64,000 nucleotides of DNA, from contig CAVPOB010000017.1 in the NCBI GenBank assembly GCA_963706835.1, positions 124,001 through 188,000 on the forward strand, in the 5' to 3' direction. The position numbers were made by a program, and so were the translations under genes. Below the pieces are notes generated by a model, which saw only the letters and a list, made by a program, of their open reading frames with translations, ran no database searches and was not told the DNA's origin. This DNA is from CAVXYG01 sp963706835 (GTDB lineage Bacteria > Actinomycetota > Actinomycetes > S36-B12 > GCA-2699445). Shown here piece after piece: positions 1 to 9,789 of the stretch. Numbering within the stretch: position 1 is the first letter of the stretch; each line of letters begins with the position of its first letter.

Positions 1-41
1 CCACTGCCGGAGGCGAGGGCGAGGATCCGTTGGCGGCTCAC
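1..41 (-). CDS. purN: Phosphoribosylglycinamide formyltransferase, N-terminal fragment
   Basis: Reading leftward from a GTG at 41 gives MSRQRILALASGSG before the window ends. This matches the start of PurN, where a short beta strand leads into the conserved ASGSG(TN) phosphate-binding loop. PurN formylates GAR in purine synthesis. It lies 20 bp after the perM stop on the same strand, the position purN holds after perM in mycobacteria. Only 13 full codons are visible, so the call rests on this motif and the gene order. Confidence 0.65.
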   Translation of the reverse strand, partial: MSRQRILALASGS

Positions 42-61
42 TCCACAATGCTAGGCGGAGA

Positions 62-1564
62 TCACCGCCTGCTTGCCCCCCGCCGCCGTCGCGCCCCGCT
101 CGGCCGGGATCGGCGCACCCGCCAACGTGGCAGGCGCACCCGCCCCAGCCATCCGGCCGCATTGCCGGCGAACGGTCCGACGTCGGCGAGCAGGGTCGGG
201 AAGAGCGCCCATGCGACCTGTCCGAGACCGATGACGACCAGCGCCCAGAGGAAGGTCAGCCATGGGCTGGGGCCCATGACGGCGAGCCTGCCCTCGCCCA
301 GCCCGCCGGACGTCGCGGCCGCCATGACGCCCAGGGCAACCGCCGCCCCGGCCGCAACGGCTGCACCGAAGATGAGGCGGGTGCGCATCCGGCGCGCCAG
401 TCCCGCCGACCGGATGCCGGCGCCGGCGACGACCGAGGCGACGGCGACCAATGCCAACGGCAGCCAGGGCCAGCGCAGGGCGCCCTCGGGCAGCAGAACT
501 GCCAGCGGCAGCTCCGGCAATGTGCCCGCGGTGACGCTGAACGGCGAGATGATCGTGTCGACGCCGACGGCGAAGCCCGCTCCCACCAAGTAGGCCGCGG
601 CCCACGCCACGACGTTCGGCAGGTAGGCCAGCTGCAGCGCACCGAGGGCCACGGCATCGAACCTCGACGACGGCTCCGCCCCGCTGGCCAGTACGGCATC
701 GGACATGGCCTGGAACTGCGACCAGGACAGCAGCAGCCGGAGCAGGACCAGCACCACGGCGGTGCCGAGCACGATGGCCACCACCGTTGCCGCGGCCCGC
801 AGCAACAGCCACAGCCGCGGTCGCGCTGGGCGCACCCCGAACCAGGCCCAGACCCACCCGACGCCGGCCAGCACAACGCCCAGCAGCGACCACCAGCCCT
901 GCAGCAGGGGCATCGTGGGGGCCCCGGTCGTGGGGCTCGTGGCCACCAGTGTGGCGATAACGAGATAGCCCCCCGCGAGGGCCGCCAGGCCGACCCCCGG
1001 GGTCGGTCCCCGTACCGGTGGACCAGGCACCGCCGGCTGCAGCGAGCGCCACAGCCAGCCCGAAGCGTGTGCCACGAGGACGGCAACGGCTATCGCCGGC
1101 AGGATTGGCACCAGCGACACCGCGCCATCGGCGGTGTGCACCGGCATGCCGTGCGCGATCCGGAACACCCCTACCAGGGTCGGCGGATAGAGCAGCGCCT
1201 GGCTGGTAATCCCGGCGATGGCTGCGGTGACCAGTGTGGTCGCCAGCAGAACGATCCCGGTCAACCAGCCCAGCGCCAACCCGATGCTGGCCAACGGAGT
1301 CAGCGTCCCAGCACTGGCCCGCGTCAGGAACAGCAGCGCGAGCACCCGGTGCAGACGGTCCGACGACGGATGTTCCGACCCGGCTGCCGTATCCGCCGAT
1401 TCCTCCAGCGACGCCCCGGCAGCATCGTCGGATGGCTGATCGGCGGGATCGTCGGACTCGCTGCGATCGTCCGCGGTGGTGAGTCCGGCATCGTCGGTGA
1501 GGTCGATGACCGGTTCCCGCTCCGGTCCCCCAGGCAGCAGACGCTTCAGCGACGGCACTCGCAC
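62..1564 (-). CDS. perM: PerM-like polytopic membrane protein (DUF6350)
   Basis: A 500-residue integral membrane protein. The first 70 or so residues are acidic and Ser-rich (probably cytoplasmic), about ten hydrophobic segments follow, and the C-terminus is a short Arg-rich tail. This layout and the position just after sucD match the actinobacterial DUF6350 family, whose mycobacterial member PerM supports cell division under stress; that role is known from mycobacteria and only inferred here. The start is GTG at 1564, preceded by AGGA about 8 bases upstream. It lies 63 bp past sucD and 20 bp before purN, all leftward, so co-transcription is plausible. Confidence 0.8.
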   Translation of the reverse strand: MRVPSLKRLLPGGPEREPVIDLTDDAGLTTADDRSESDDPADQPSDDAAGASLEESADTAAGSEHPSSDRLHRVLALLFLTRASAGTLTPLASIGLALGWLTGIVLLATTLVTAAIAGITSQALLYPPTLVGVFRIAHGMPVHTADGAVSLVPILPAIAVAVLVAHASGWLWRSLQPAVPGPPVRGPTPGVGLAALAGGYLVIATLVATSPTTGAPTMPLLQGWWSLLGVVLAGVGWVWAWFGVRPARPRLWLLLRAAATVVAIVLGTAVVLVLLRLLLSWSQFQAMSDAVLASGAEPSSRFDAVALGALQLAYLPNVVAWAAAYLVGAGFAVGVDTIISPFSVTAGTLPELPLAVLLPEGALRWPWLPLALVAVASVVAGAGIRSAGLARRMRTRLIFGAAVAAGAAVALGVMAAATSGGLGEGRLAVMGPSPWLTFLWALVVIGLGQVAWALFPTLLADVGPFAGNAAGWLGRVRLPRWRVRRSRPSGARRRRGASRR

Positions 1565-1627
1565 TGTCCGATCCTGCCACCGAAGTCGGTCACAACCTGG
1601 CAGCGGCGCGGGCGCATTTGGCCCCGA

Positions 1628-2497
1628 TCAGCCACCCATGATGTCGCGCATCAGCGCCGCGGCCTGGCTGGGGGTGCGGCCCACCTTCACGCCGACCGCC
1701 TCCAGCGCTTCCTGCTTGGCCGCGGCCGTGCCAGAGGACCCGGACACGATGGCACCGGCGTGCCCCATGGTCTTGCCCTCGGGCGCGGTGAACCCGGCCA
1801 CGTAGCCGACGACGGGCTTGGTGACGTGCTCGGCGATGTAGGCCGCGGCGCGCTCCTCGGCGTCCCCGCCGATCTCGCCGATCATCACGATCGCTTCGGT
1901 GTCCGGGTCGTTCTGGAAGGCCTCGAGGCAGTCGATGTGCGTGGTGCCGATGATCGGATCGCCGCCGATGCCGACGCAGGTGGTGAAGCCGATGTCGCGC
2001 AACTCGTACATCATCTGGTAGGTCAGCGTGCCGGACTTGCTCACCAGACCGATGCGGCCCTGCTTGGTGATGTCGGCCGGGATGATGCCGGCGTTGGACT
2101 GCCCGGGGGAGATGATCCCGGGGCAGTTGGGCCCGATGACGCGGCTGGTACCGGCGTTGGCGGCGTACTGGTAGAACTGGGCGGTGTCGTGCACCGGGAT
2201 GCCCTCGGTGATGACGACGACCAGCGGCACCCCGGCGTCGACGGCCTCGATGACCGCCGCCCGAGCGAAGCGCGGCGGCACGAACACCACCGAGACATTG
2301 GCGCCGGTGGCCTCGACCGCCTCCGCGACATAGTTGTAGACGGGGATCCCATCAAGTTCTTGCCCGCCCTTGCCGGGGGTCACCCCGGCGACGACGTTGG
2401 AGCCGCCGGCCAGCATGCGCCGGGTGTGCTTGGTCCCCTCCGAGCCGGTCATGCCCTGCACGAGGATCTTGGAGTTCGCGTCCAGGAAGATCGCCAT
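1628..2497 (-). CDS. sucD: Succinyl-CoA ligase, alpha subunit
   Basis: A 289-residue full-length alpha subunit. With SucC it interconverts succinyl-CoA and succinate while making ATP or GTP in the TCA cycle. The N-terminal CoA-binding Rossmann domain carries the GMTGSEGTKHTRRML loop. The active-site His lies in GHAGAIVSG at residue 246, the same number as in the E. coli enzyme, and is phosphorylated during catalysis. The gene begins 12 bp after the sucC stop and is probably translated from the same transcript. Confidence 0.97.
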   Translation of the reverse strand: MAIFLDANSKILVQGMTGSEGTKHTRRMLAGGSNVVAGVTPGKGGQELDGIPVYNYVAEAVEATGANVSVVFVPPRFARAAVIEAVDAGVPLVVVITEGIPVHDTAQFYQYAANAGTSRVIGPNCPGIISPGQSNAGIIPADITKQGRIGLVSKSGTLTYQMMYELRDIGFTTCVGIGGDPIIGTTHIDCLEAFQNDPDTEAIVMIGEIGGDAEERAAAYIAEHVTKPVVGYVAGFTAPEGKTMGHAGAIVSGSSGTAAAKQEALEAVGVKVGRTPSQAAALMRDIMGG

Positions 2498-2509
2498 GTT
2501 CGTTGCCCC

Positions 2510-3685
2510 CTACTTGGCCGCGGCCAGCTCGGCGACCCGGCGGGCCGCCTCGTCCATCGTCTCCACCAGTTCCACCAGCGGATGGTCCGCCTCGGTCAGG
2601 ATCCGGCGGCCCTCCTCGGCGTTGTTGCCGTCGATGCGGCAGACCAGCGGCTTGGTGACCTCTTCGCCGCGCTCAGCCAGCATCGACAGTGCGCCCAGGA
2701 TGCCGTTGGCCACCGCGTCGCAGGAGGTGATGCCGCCGAAGACGTTGACGAAGACCGCCTTGACCTCCGGGTCGTTGAGCACGATGTCCAGGCCGTTGGC
2801 CATGACCTCGGCGCTGGCGCCGCCGCCGATATCGAGGAAGTTCGCCGGCTTGACTCCGCCGCACTCCTCCCCGGCGTACGCCACGACATCGAGGGTGGAC
2901 ATCACCAGGCCAGCGCCGTTGCCGATGATGCCGACCTCGCCGGAGAGCTTCACGTAGTTGAGGTCGAGCTCGTGGGCCCGCAACTCCAGCGGGTCGGTGG
3001 CCGCCACATCCACCATGTCGGCGTGACTGGCGTGACGGTAATCGGCGTTGTCGTCCAACGTCACCTTGCCGTCCAGCGCAACGATGCGGCCGGCGGGCGT
3101 CTTGACCAGCGGATTGACCTCGACCAGCGTCGCATCCTCCTTGACCATCACGTCCCACAGCTTGGTGATGACCTCGGCGATTTGGTCGCGGACCCCTGCC
3201 GGGAAGTTGGCAGCCAGCGCGATCTCCGCAGCCAGCTCCGGCGACACCCCGTCGAGCGCATCGATGCGGATCTTCGCCAGCGCCTCCGGGTTGGTCGCGG
3301 CCACTTCTTCGATGTCCACGCCGCCCTCGACCGACGCCATCGCCAGGAAGGCGCGGTTGGCGCGGTCGAGCAGGAAGGAGAAGTAGTACTCCTCGGCGAT
3401 ATCGCTGGCCTCAGTCACCAGCACCTTGTGGACCGTGTGCCCCTTGATGTCCAACCCGAGGATGGCGGCCGCCTTCTCCCGGGCCTCCTGCGGCGTCTCG
3501 GCCAGTTTGACGCCGCCGGCCTTGCCCCGGCCGCCGGTCTTGACCTGCGCCTTGACGACGACGGCGGTACCGATCTTGCGGGCCGCCTCGTGCGCCGTCT
3601 CGGGGGTGGTGCACACCTCGCCGGGGAACACCGGCACGCCGTGCTCCCCGAACAGGTGCTTCGCCTGGTACTCGTACAGATCCAC
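2510..3685 (-). CDS. sucC: Succinyl-CoA ligase, beta subunit
   Basis: A 391-residue beta subunit with an N-terminal ATP-grasp domain (MDLYEYQAKHLF start, then the KAQVKTGGRGKAGGV nucleotide-binding loop) and a C-terminal CoA-ligase domain with NIFGGI-type sequence (here VNVFGGITSCD). The open frame runs upstream to 3910, but homologues begin at the GTG at 3685, which has GGGGAG about 7 bases upstream; I take that start. First gene of the leftward sucC-sucD-perM-purN run, divergent from the hydrolase at 3883 with about 200 bp between, which should hold both promoters. Confidence 0.96.
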   Translation of the reverse strand: MDLYEYQAKHLFGEHGVPVFPGEVCTTPETAHEAARKIGTAVVVKAQVKTGGRGKAGGVKLAETPQEAREKAAAILGLDIKGHTVHKVLVTEASDIAEEYYFSFLLDRANRAFLAMASVEGGVDIEEVAATNPEALAKIRIDALDGVSPELAAEIALAANFPAGVRDQIAEVITKLWDVMVKEDATLVEVNPLVKTPAGRIVALDGKVTLDDNADYRHASHADMVDVAATDPLELRAHELDLNYVKLSGEVGIIGNGAGLVMSTLDVVAYAGEECGGVKPANFLDIGGGASAEVMANGLDIVLNDPEVKAVFVNVFGGITSCDAVANGILGALSMLAERGEEVTKPLVCRIDGNNAEEGRRILTEADHPLVELVETMDEAARRVAELAAAK

Positions 3686-3882
3686 GTGCGCTCCCCAGTG
3701 GTGCCGATTGCCCGTCGATGAGCGGGCCGGGCGCTGCAGTGGGACACCGATGCCGCACCACCGCAGCCGATAGTGCAGCCTACCTGCCGTCAGTTCGGCG
3801 GTCCGCGCCCGGCCCCCGGCACGGACCTCCGAGCGGGATTGGGACGCACTTGTGACAGATCCGACCCGCTCGTCGCCTGCCC

Positions 3883-4833
3883 ATGAGCGGCGTCGTGGTC
3901 TACCGTTCACGGGTGGCCCGAGGCGTCTCCACCGATCGCGAGCGCGGTCGCCTGCGCCGGTTCCGCGCCACGGGCAAGCGATCGCTGGCCACCGTGCTGT
4001 CGACCTCCGGCCTGCGCGGAACAGCTGTGGAGGTGGCGTGGCTGTCGACCCACGTGGCCACCTACCCGATGGGGCTTGCCGGCGAGAAGATCCGGCCGCA
4101 TGTCCCCGGCCACGGCGTGGCCCATCTGCCGCCGCTGCAGCGCGGCCTGATGGTGCACGACATCGAGGCGGCAGGCACCCCGATCATCCTCATGCACGGT
4201 GTTATCGACAACCGCTCGGTGTTCACGCTGCTCAAACGGGCCCTGCGGCGGCGCGGCTTCGGCCGCATCATCACGGTCAACTACTCACCGCTGTCCGATG
4301 ACATCCGCGGTGTGGCCAAGCGCCTGGACCGGGTCGTGGAGGATGTCGTGCATCGCACCGGGTACGAACGGGTGCATATCGTCGGCCACTCCATGGGCGG
4401 ACTGATCGGCCGGTACTACGTGCAGCGAATGGGCGGCGACGCACGGACCCACACGCTGGTCACGCTCGGCTCGCCCCACGCCGGCACGCTGCCGGCCACC
4501 TGGGTGCCGCACCCGATCGCCCGCCAGATGCGCCCCGATAGCGACATCGTGGCCGAGTTCGCCCAACCGGCGCCGGACTGCCGCACCCGGATCCTGTCGG
4601 TGTGGTCGGACCTGGACATGATGATCGTCCCCAAGCGCAGCGCGCGCATCGATCACCCCGACCTCAACGTGCGCAACGTCTTCGTGCCCGGCGTCGGCCA
4701 CATGTCGCTGCCGGTCGACGGTCGCGTCCTGCACGAGGTCTGCACCACGCTGGCCCACCTCGACACCGATGGCCATTCGCTGCCCCAACCGCTCCAGGAA
4801 GGAGCCTCGAAGCGCAGCCTCGCCGTACGCTGA
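3883..4833 (+). CDS. Alpha/beta hydrolase, lipase/esterase-like
   Basis: A 316-residue alpha/beta hydrolase of the EstA/triacylglycerol lipase type. After about 90 variable residues, PIILMHGV gives the oxyanion-hole HG. GHSMGG is the nucleophile elbow, the acid is probably the Asp in SDLDMMI, and GVGHMSL supplies the catalytic His. There is no signal peptide, and the N-terminus is Arg-rich, so I expect a cytoplasmic or membrane-associated enzyme. The substrate cannot be told. It diverges from sucC and is followed 24 bp later by the PAS-GGDEF gene on the same strand. Confidence 0.85.
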   Translation: MSGVVVYRSRVARGVSTDRERGRLRRFRATGKRSLATVLSTSGLRGTAVEVAWLSTHVATYPMGLAGEKIRPHVPGHGVAHLPPLQRGLMVHDIEAAGTPIILMHGVIDNRSVFTLLKRALRRRGFGRIITVNYSPLSDDIRGVAKRLDRVVEDVVHRTGYERVHIVGHSMGGLIGRYYVQRMGGDARTHTLVTLGSPHAGTLPATWVPHPIARQMRPDSDIVAEFAQPAPDCRTRILSVWSDLDMMIVPKRSARIDHPDLNVRNVFVPGVGHMSLPVDGRVLHEVCTTLAHLDTDGHSLPQPLQEGASKRSLAVR

Positions 4834-4857
4834 GGGCAAGCGGCGAAGGTGGCGACG

Positions 4858-6537
4858 ATGGCAGATGCATGGGGCGGGCGCGCCTCGCTGGCCGACCCCG
4901 GCTTGATGGGCGAGAGCGGCGACTTGTTCCGCGCGGTCGCCGTGAACTCGGCTGTCGGGATGTGCCTGGTGTCGCGCGAGGGGCGCTTCCAGTGGGTCAA
5001 CCCGGCCATCTGCCAGTTCCTCGGCCGCGACGCCGACGAACTGCTGTCCCTGGGGTGGACCGATGTCACCCACCCGGCCGACGTCGGCGCCAACCAAGCC
5101 GATGCGCAGCGCCTCCGGGACGGCAGCGCCGAGCACTTCCGCACCCTCAAGCGCTACCTGCGGCCGGACGGCACGGTCGTCTGGGGCGACCTGACGGTGT
5201 CGGCCCTGCGGGATCGGGCCGGGGAGCTGCGCCTGTTCGTGTCGCAGATCCTCAACGTGACCGAGGCCGCGCAGGCGCGCGAGCAACTGCTGGCATCCGA
5301 GGAGCGCTACCGGCTGCTCGCCGAGAACGCCTCCGATGTGGTCACCCGCGCCGACAACCACGGCACGCTGCTGTGGGTGTCGCCCTCAGTCACCGAACTG
5401 CTCGGCTGGCGGCCCGAGGAGCTGATGGGGCGCCGCTCCTTCGATCTGGTGCATCCCGACGATGTCGACCGGTCCTACGCCCGCAACGAGGACATCAAGA
5501 AGGGCAACCGCGTCGGCAACCACCGCGTCCGGTTTCGGCGCGCCGATGGTTCCTACGTCTGGATCGGGGTGACGGCACGACCCGTCGTCGATGCCGACGG
5601 CACGGTCACCGGTCGCGTCGCCGGGTGGCGCGATGCCACGGCCGAAGTCGCCGCTGAGCAGGCGCTGGCCGCCTCCGAGGAGCACTTCCGCCTCCTCGCC
5701 GAGCACACCTCCGACGTCATCATCCGTACTGATACCGCCGGCCGGATCGAGTGGATCTCCCCCTCGGCCGAGCCCACGCTGGGCTGGGCGCCGGACAGCA
5801 GGACGGGGCGGGTGCTGCAGGACCTGCTGCACCCGGGGGACTCCGCCCCGAGCGAGTCCGGGCAGCGGCGCGAGGTGCGGTTGCGCGGCGAGGACGGCGC
5901 CTGGCACTGGATGAGCGATGCCTGGCGGGAGCTGCGCGACGACGGCGGGACGGTCATCGGGGCGGTGCATGCCATGCGTGACGTGGAGCGGGAGCACGAG
6001 GTGCGCGAGCAGTTGCGCTACCTCGCCTACCACGACCCCCTGACCCAGTTGGCGACCAGGACGGTGGCCGAGGAGCGGTTGGAGCGTCTGCTGGCGCATC
6101 GGCCTCGGCTGGGTGCGGCGATCGCCGTGCTCTTCATCGACATCGACGACCTGAAGGCCATCAACGACAGCTACGGCCACGCCGCAGGCGACATCGCAAT
6201 AACGGTGATCGCCCAGCGGATCCGGATGAGCACTCGGGCCGACGATCTGGTGGCACGCTACGGCGGGGACGAGTTCGTCGTGATCCTGCCCGAGATCCGC
6301 AGCCCCGGCGACGCCGTGGCCGTAGCCGACAAGATTCGGCACGAGGCGGAGACCCCCATCGCCCTTGATGGGGGCGCGGTGCGCAGCGGCGTGAGCATCG
6401 GCGTCGCCATGGCGAAGTCCGGGTCGGACGCAGCCGAGGCGTTGCGGCGCGCCGACGCTGCCCTGTACCGGGCCAAACGGGCGGGCCGCAACTGCACCGT
6501 GCTGGACGAGCTCGAGGGCGACAGCTGGTCCATCTAG
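4858..6537 (+). CDS. Triple-PAS GGDEF diguanylate cyclase
   Basis: About 559 residues: three PAS domains (roughly residues 15-135, 145-265 and 270-380) joined by short helical linkers, then a GGDEF domain. The active-site motif RYGGDEFV is intact, and the domain opens with YHDPLTQLATR, so cyclic di-GMP synthesis is likely. No EAL domain and no membrane segment are visible, so it is a soluble sensor whose ligand or cofactor is unknown. The frame opens at a GTG at 4849, but the ATG at 4858 has GAAGGTGG at the right distance and is preferred. It converges with pcrA, ending 10 bp from its stop. Confidence 0.88.
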   Translation: MADAWGGRASLADPGLMGESGDLFRAVAVNSAVGMCLVSREGRFQWVNPAICQFLGRDADELLSLGWTDVTHPADVGANQADAQRLRDGSAEHFRTLKRYLRPDGTVVWGDLTVSALRDRAGELRLFVSQILNVTEAAQAREQLLASEERYRLLAENASDVVTRADNHGTLLWVSPSVTELLGWRPEELMGRRSFDLVHPDDVDRSYARNEDIKKGNRVGNHRVRFRRADGSYVWIGVTARPVVDADGTVTGRVAGWRDATAEVAAEQALAASEEHFRLLAEHTSDVIIRTDTAGRIEWISPSAEPTLGWAPDSRTGRVLQDLLHPGDSAPSESGQRREVRLRGEDGAWHWMSDAWRELRDDGGTVIGAVHAMRDVEREHEVREQLRYLAYHDPLTQLATRTVAEERLERLLAHRPRLGAAIAVLFIDIDDLKAINDSYGHAAGDIAITVIAQRIRMSTRADDLVARYGGDEFVVILPEIRSPGDAVAVADKIRHEAETPIALDGGAVRSGVSIGVAMAKSGSDAAEALRRADAALYRAKRAGRNCTVLDELEGDSWSI

Positions 6538-6547
6538 CCGACCGGCC

Positions 6548-8882
6548 TCACAACTTCTCCACCGGCGCGTAGCGCAGCAGCAGCCGCTTCACCCCGCCGC
6601 TGCCGAAGTCGATCGCGGCCTGCGCCCGATCGCCGGTCCCGGAGACGCTCACCACGGTTCCCATCCCGAACTTCTCGTGCAGCACCCGGTCGCCGGCCTC
6701 GACGTGCACCACGACCGCCCGGCCGGCGCCGCGGCCGAACCCGCCGGACCGCCCACCGCCGAGCGGCTGCGAGGACCACGAGGTGGCGGCGATGCGGGCA
6801 TCGCTGGTGGAACGGCGCATGTCGAGCAACTGGGCCGGAATCTCTTCCAGGAAGCGCGACGGCGGATTCTGGGCGGGAGCGCCCCAGGCCGAGCGCACGG
6901 CCGCGGAGGTGAGGTAGAGGCGCTGCTGCGCCCGGGTGATGCCGACGTAGGCCAGACGACGCTCCTCGGCCAGCTCTGCCGGGTCGTCCAAGGACCGGGC
7001 GTGCGGGAACACCCCTTCCTCCATCCCGGTCAGGAACACCACCGGGAACTCCAGCCCCTTGGCGGTGTGGAGGGTCATGAGGGTGACGACACCGCCGTCT
7101 GCGGCGGGGATGTCATCGGCATCGGCGACCAGCGAGACCCGCTCCAGGAAGTCGGCCAGCGTGGCGTCCGGGTTGTCGCGGGCATATTCGGCCGCTACGG
7201 ACTCCAGCTCCCCGAGGTTGTCCAGCCGCGTCTCGTCCTGCGGATCGTCGGAGGCCTGCAGCTCCGCTGCGTAGCCGGTCTGCTCCACCACGGCCGCCAC
7301 CAACTCCGGCAGCGGAGTCTCCGCCTCGGCCAAGGTGCGCAATGCTTCGATGAGGGTGTTGAACCGGCCGACGGCGCTTGCCGTCCGAGCGGCCAGCCCC
7401 GGCACCTCGGCCGCTGCCCCTACCGCCTCGGTGAACCCGATGCGGTGCCGCTCGGCGTGATCGTCGAGCTGCGCGATGGCGCGGTCCCCGATCCCCCGCC
7501 GCGGCGTGTTGATGATGCGGCGGCACGACACTTCGTCGCCGGGATTGGCGACCAGCCGCAAGTACGCCAGCACGTCGCGCACCTCGCGCCGCTCGTAGAA
7601 GCGCACGCCGCCGACCACGCGGTAGGGCAGGCCGACTCGCAGCAGCCGGTCCTCCAGCACCCGCGATTGGGCGTTGGTGCGGTAGAAGACCGCGACGTCG
7701 GAGGGCACCACCCCGTGGGCATCGGAGAGCCGGTCGATCTCCTCGGCGACGAATGCGGCCTCGGCGTGCTCATCATCGGCGGCGTACAGCGTCACGGGCG
7801 GTCCATCACCGGCCGCGGTCCACAGCCGCTTCTCCCGACGGTTGGGGTTGCGGGCGATGACCGCGTTGGCGGCGCTGAGGATGTTCTGGGTGGACCGGTA
7901 GTTCTGCTCCAGCATGATGCTGGTCGCATTCGGGAAATCCCGCTCGAACTCCTCGATGTTGCGGATGGTGGCCCCGCGGAAGGCGTAGATCGACTGGTCG
8001 GCGTCGCCGACTACGCAGCAGCTCTGCCGGGGGCACCCGCCCCTCCGGCGGCCCAACGAGTTCCCGGATCAGGACGTACTGGGCGTGGTTGGTGTCCTGG
8101 TACTCGTCGACCAGGACGTGGCGGAAGCGGCGGCGGTAGTACTCCGCGACGTCGGGGAACAACTGCAGCACCGCGACGACGTGGCTGATGATGTCGTCGA
8201 AGTCCACGGCGTTGGCCAGTTGCAGCCGGCGCTGGTACTCCCGGTAGATCGCCGCGAGCCCCTGGTCGTAGGGGTTCTCCGCCGCCTGCGAGGCGAACGC
8301 ATCCGGGTCGATGAGCTCGTTCTTGGCCGAGCTGATGCGGGAATTGACGCCGCGCGGCGTGAACCGCTTGGTGTCCAGGCCGACGTCCTTGATCACTGCG
8401 GACAGCAGCCGCTGCTGATCGGCGGTGTCGTAGATCGAGAACGAGGATTTCATCCCCAGCCGGTCGGCCTCTCGGCGCAGGATCCGCACGCACGCCGCGT
8501 GGAAGGTGGAGACCCACATGTACTCGGCGCGGGGCCCGACCAGCCCGATGACCCGCTCTCGCATCTCCGCGGCGGCCTTGTTCGTGAACGTGATGGCCAG
8601 GATCTGGCCCGGCCGGGCATCGCCGGCGGCGAGGAGATGGGCGATGCGACGGGTGAGCACCCCGGTCTTGCCCGAGCCCGCCCCCGCAACGATCAGCAGC
8701 GGGCCGCCGCGATGGACGACCGCCTCGCGCTGCCGCTGGTTGAGGCCGATCAGCAGTGCGTCGGGGTCCACCGCCGTCGACTTCGCCTGCTCACCAGGGG
8801 CTGCCTCGGGCGGCGGCGCGGCCTCGGCCGTCGGCTGCTGCGCCGCCGAACCGAACGGCAGGTCATCGAACAGGGTTGCCAT
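6548..8882 (-). CDS. pcrA: ATP-dependent DNA helicase PcrA/UvrD1, with a +1 frameshift
   Basis: A superfamily 1 3'-5' helicase for repair and replication restart, read in two frames. The first part (from 8882) holds the Q motif LNQRQREAV, Walker A AGAGSGKT and DEYQDTNH. The second part (to 6548) holds VVGDADQSIYAFRGA, the motif IV to VI segments and a C-terminal tail ending KRLLLRYAPVEKL. Homologues read PPAELCVVGDADQ across the joint; here PPAEL is followed by one extra base in the GCAGCAGC run near 8018. Removing it gives one frame of 777 residues, the usual PcrA length. Because the gene is normally essential, a sequence error is more likely than a real lesion. Confidence 0.9.
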
Positions 8883-8978
8883 ACGGCCTGAGTCTATGCC
8901 GGGCCGGGCGTTCGCCCGACCGGCGGCAGCGGCGCCGTGGACCCCCTCCCCTGGCGTCCGGCGGAGCCGGGAACTACT

Positions 8979-9013
8979 GTTATCGAACCGTTACCGTTAC
9001 CGATTCGTTATCG
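8979..9013. promoter_or_regulatory. Direct repeats upstream of the SGNH hydrolase
   Basis: Two GTTATCG copies (8979-8985 and 9007-9013) flank a tandem CCGTTACCGTTACCG. The starts are 28 bp apart, and the block ends 16 bp before the hydrolase ATG, next to its ribosome-binding site. It is a possible operator; no known regulator motif was recognised. Confidence 0.35.
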
Positions 9014-9028
9014 AGACCGGAGGTCGCG

Positions 9029-9721
9029 ATGCGAGGGTTGCTGCAGTACTTGGCGGCGCTCGCCGCACTCAGCACAGCCGTGTCGATGCTGATGCTGGGT
9101 GCGGTTGCCGTTGCCGGACGGCCCTCCGTCGCGGCTGTGGAGGCCGAGGCGGCGGCGCTGGCGGCCGCGCCGTTCGAACGTCTGCCCGGCCGGGACGTCG
9201 TGGTCATCACCGGCAGTTCGACGGTGCGGTTCTGGCGCACCAGCGCGGGGGCCTTCCCCGATGCCCAGGTGGTGAACACCGGCTTCGGCGGTTCCACGAT
9301 GGAGCAGTTGCGCCGGCACTACGGGGGGTTGATCGCCCGCTTCGCACCGGACCGCGTCTACATCGGCTCCGGGGACAACGACCTGGTCGCCGGGCGCGCC
9401 GTGGCCGAGGTCGTTGCCGATACCGAAGCGCTGCTTGCCGCACTGCTGCGGGACCGCCCGACCGCCGAGGTCGCCCTCATCGCCGCCAAGCCGAGCCTGC
9501 AGCGCTGGTTCCTCCGCGACCGGTACGAGGCTCTCAATGGCGCATTCGCCCGAATCGCGGAACGGGACGACCGGATCACCTTCGTGGATGTCTGGAACGA
9601 ACTGCTGGACCCCCGAGGCTGGATCCGCCCCGAGCTGTACGCCAGCGACGGACTGCACCTGAATCGCAACGGCTATCGGATCTATGCCGATGCGATCGCT
9701 GCCGCCGGTTCCACCGCTTGA
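9029..9721 (+). CDS. SGNH/GDSL-family hydrolase, exported or membrane-anchored
   Basis: A 230-residue protein. Residues 1-30 form a signal peptide or anchor (MRGLLQYLAALAALSTAV). The SGNH blocks follow: ITGSSTVRFW (Ser nucleophile), NTGFGGS (Gly), YIGSGDND (Asn) and SDGLHLNRNGY with the catalytic Asp/His. Family members are lipases, acyl esterases or carbohydrate esterases; the substrate here is unknown. ATG at 9029 has GGAGG about 8 bases upstream and gives the signal sequence, so it is preferred to the longer open frame. Confidence 0.85.
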   Translation: MRGLLQYLAALAALSTAVSMLMLGAVAVAGRPSVAAVEAEAAALAAAPFERLPGRDVVVITGSSTVRFWRTSAGAFPDAQVVNTGFGGSTMEQLRRHYGGLIARFAPDRVYIGSGDNDLVAGRAVAEVVADTEALLAALLRDRPTAEVALIAAKPSLQRWFLRDRYEALNGAFARIAERDDRITFVDVWNELLDPRGWIRPELYASDGLHLNRNGYRIYADAIAAAGSTA

Positions 9722-9776
9722 GCCACGTGGCCGCACAAGACTCCCCCAGGCGTCCACGACCCGCCCCGGCATCCGC

Positions 9777-9782
9777 TACAGT
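9777..9782 (+). promoter_or_regulatory. -10 element of the sulfate-reduction operon leader
   Basis: TACAGT lies 7 nt before the ATG at 9790, the spacing expected when transcription starts on the A of the start codon, giving a leaderless leader-peptide mRNA. Confidence 0.6.
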
Positions 9783-9789
9783 CGTGCGC

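Noticed and set aside
1067..3721. Long + strand open frame (884 codons) over perM, sucD and sucC
   Set aside because: It is antisense to three recognisable genes; the amino acid composition (Gly, Asp, Arg, His rich, no domains) is that of a GC-skewed shadow frame.
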